A stretch of DNA of 64,000 nucleotides from Marinomonas sp. UCMA 3892 (GTDB taxonomy: Bacteria; Pseudomonadota; Gammaproteobacteria; Pseudomonadales; Marinomonadaceae): NCBI RefSeq assembly GCF_012726345.1, contig NZ_PTXN01000001.1, positions 186,001-250,000 on the forward strand. The letters are read 5' to 3'. Positions 62,811 through 64,000 of this stretch are shown piece by piece. The translations under genes and the position numbers were made by a program. Every line of letters starts with the position of its first letter. Positions within the stretch are counted from its first letter, which is position 1. A model generated the notes under the pieces. That model saw nothing but the letters and a program-made list of their open reading frames with translations, made no database searches and was not told the origin of the DNA.

Positions 62811-63671
62811 CTAACTGCGTCCATGAAGGCGGCGTAAATAACGCGCTTGCCAGATGTTGATGGCGAACAAGAGGATCAGCGACGCCATCAGCACAACAGA
62901 CGCAATGGCGCTGGCGGCAGGGAAATCGAACTCTTGTAAGCTAACGAATATCATCAAGGACGTAATTTCGCTGACGTAAGGCATGTTACCCGCGATAAAA
63001 ATGACCGCGCCAAATTCACCCAAACTACGGGTGAACGACAAGGCAACGCCCGTCATCAATGCTGGCCACAAGGCCGGAAAAATGACGCGACGAAATACCG
63101 ACCAATCGGAAGCGCCTAATGTCATACCGGCTTCTTCCTCCTCTGGAGATAACTCTTCTAATACTGGTTGAACGGTTCTGACCACAAAAGGAATACTGGT
63201 AAATGCCATGGCAAGCACGATACCCCAAGGTGTGTAAGCAACCTTGAGCCCAAGACTTTCGAGTATTTCCCCATACCAGCCGTTTTGCGCATATAAAGTA
63301 GCTAAAGTGATACCGGCAACCGCGGTTGGCAAGGCAAAAGGTAAATCTACTAACGCGTCTAGTATACGGCGTCCGGGGAATTCATAACGTACTAATACCC
63401 AAGCGAGCAATAAGCCAAAAAAACCGTTAAAAATCGAAGCAAGCAAAGCCGCCCAAAGCGTTACTTTGTAACTGGCAACTACGCGTTCGTCGCTGATTAC
63501 CTGCCAATATCTGTCCCAGCCCATATCAACGGATTGCATGACTAATCCGCTCATTGGGAGTAACAGAATCAAGCTGATAAACAGCAGGGAGGTTCCCAAG
63601 CTTAAACTGAGTCCGGGCAAGACTCGCTTATGGCGAGGTCTGGTATCGGCCGCGCTTAAATGTGTTGCCAT
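62811..63671 (-). CDS. cysT: Sulfate ABC transporter permease CysT (CysU)
   Basis: A 286-aa permease with six helices. Blocks: LLLPMSGLVMQSVDMGWDRYWQVISDERV, LAWVLVRYEFPGRRILDALVDLPFALPTAVAGITLATLYAQNGW, the EAA-like EEEEAGMTLGASDWSVFRRVIFPALWPAL, and RSLGEFGAVIFIAGNMPYVSEITSLMIF, which is typical of CysT. The start is ATG 63671. It lies 138 bp after the sulfate-binding protein gene, from which it is separated by a terminator-like hairpin. Confidence 0.95.
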   Translation of the reverse strand: MATHLSAADTRPRHKRVLPGLSLSLGTSLLFISLILLLPMSGLVMQSVDMGWDRYWQVISDERVVASYKVTLWAALLASIFNGFFGLLLAWVLVRYEFPGRRILDALVDLPFALPTAVAGITLATLYAQNGWYGEILESLGLKVAYTPWGIVLAMAFTSIPFVVRTVQPVLEELSPEEEEAGMTLGASDWSVFRRVIFPALWPALMTGVALSFTRSLGEFGAVIFIAGNMPYVSEITSLMIFVSLQEFDFPAASAIASVVLMASLILLFAINIWQARYLRRLHGRS

Positions 63672-63763
63672 GTGTTTGCCTGTATTTTAATAAAATTGTT
63701 TCAATGAGCGTTTTGTAGTGAGTACCGAAATCAAGCAATAAACTTATTGCTCAGAGACAGAAA

Positions 63764-63789
63764 AGCCGGAAACGCAAGCGTATCCGGCT
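63764..63789 (-). terminator. Terminator between sbp and cysT
   Basis: Read on the minus strand, AGCCGGA/TCCGGCT with an inner ACGC/GCGT helix is followed by TTTTC. A second short inverted repeat, AGCAATAA/TTATTGCT (63734-63751), lies next to it. Confidence 0.75.
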
Positions 63790-63809
63790 AGTTGTTATCT
63801 ATTCTGATA

Positions 63810-64000
63810 TTAGCGGCGCTGAAGTTGGTCTAGTTTACCACCATTTGTGAATATTTCTTTAGTAGCTTGTGGCCAACCACCTGCAATATTTTCTACTGTT
63901 AATAAGTCCACTTCAGGGAATTTGTCAGCGAACTCTTTTTTCACAACATCGTTGTGTACGCGGTAGTTAAAGCCTGCCAATAAACGTTGAGATTCTTCGC
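63810..64000 (-). CDS. Sulfate-binding protein, C-terminal end (partial)
   Basis: An open frame enters from the right edge and ends at TAA (63812-63810). It encodes about 62 C-terminal residues: EESQRLLAGFNYRVHND, then KEFADKFPEVDLLTVENIAGGWPQATKEIFTNGGKLDQL. This is the usual end of periplasmic sulfate-binding proteins (Sbp/CysP). Sbp or CysP cannot be decided. It heads the cysTWA operon. The rest lies outside the window. Confidence 0.88.
   Translation of the reverse strand, partial: EESQRLLAGFNYRVHNDVVKKEFADKFPEVDLLTVENIAGGWPQATKEIFTNGGKLDQLQRR

Overview
The window reads as a chromosomal segment of a gammaproteobacterium. The likely home is Oceanospirillales/Pseudomonadales, possibly Marinomonas-like, but this is inferred from gene order and protein similarity without any database search. 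Supporting signs are a Pseudomonas-type pyrR-pyrB-pyrC' cluster with a catalytically dead dihydroorotase, yqgE-ruvX upstream of it, yggS-proC-yggT in a row, a Crc-like ExoIII homologue divergent from pyrE, dut-coaBC-radC-rpmB-rpmG-mutM, and many transporters for small organic solutes (two TRAP systems, ugp, BMP-type nucleoside ABC). Base composition is moderately AT-rich. No integrase, transposase, phage gene, IS element, CRISPR array or rRNA was seen.

Layout. 1-2.1 kb: a frameshifted AEC transporter, an IPNS-like 2OG-Fe(II) oxygenase and a strong small-ORF candidate. 2.3-6.4 kb: yqgE-ruvX-pyrR-pyrB-pyrC', with a hairpin-rich leader in front of pyrB. 6.5-14.6 kb: a degenerate GGDEF protein, yggS, proC, yggT, a folded leader in front of coaD, yfhL, a CvrA/NhaP2-type antiporter with no ordinary start codon, a K+ channel, trmL and tRNA-Phe. 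14.7-18.3 kb: a large MASE1/CHASE-like hybrid histidine kinase and an Hpt protein. 18.5-25.2 kb: an ugpBAECQ operon (glycerol-3-phosphate and glycerophosphodiester uptake) ending in a DeoR-type repressor and a HAD phosphatase, behind a 12+12 bp inverted-repeat operator. 25.2-31 kb: yedI, an IclR regulator, a CofD-like protein, a REC-CheC protein paired with a PAS-GGDEF cyclase, and a RimK-associated protease-like protein. 31-41.9 kb: housekeeping genes (yeaD, crc-like, pyrE, slmA, argB, dut, coaBC, radC, rpmB, rpmG, mutM) interrupted by a hipBA toxin-antitoxin pair. 42-47.3 kb: nucleoside ABC transporter plus cytidine deaminase. 47.3-53.3 kb: AbrB-family membrane protein, RlpA-like lipoprotein, Pat-type acetyltransferase, histone-deacetylase-like enzyme, HAD phosphatase. 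53.3-60.6 kb: two divergent TRAP transporters around a repeat-bearing AT-rich intergenic region, with a GlxA-type AraC regulator. 60.8-64 kb: the sulfate transporter cysTWA and the 3' end of its binding protein.

Themes. In four of the five solute-importer operons (ugp, nucleoside, the right-hand TRAP, sulfate) the binding-protein gene is followed directly by an intrinsic-terminator-like hairpin before the permease genes, as expected if the binding protein is made in excess. Several proteins are degenerate copies of enzymes that probably work as regulators or scaffolds (PyrC', the GGDEF at 6.5 kb, the ExoIII/Crc homologue, the ATP-grasp part of the Pat protein). I did not find a clearly new multi-gene defence or biosynthetic system. 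The most novel-looking items are the coaD leader RNA, the apparent AUC start of the antiporter, two small ORFs, the pyrB leader and the duplicated element between the TRAP operons.
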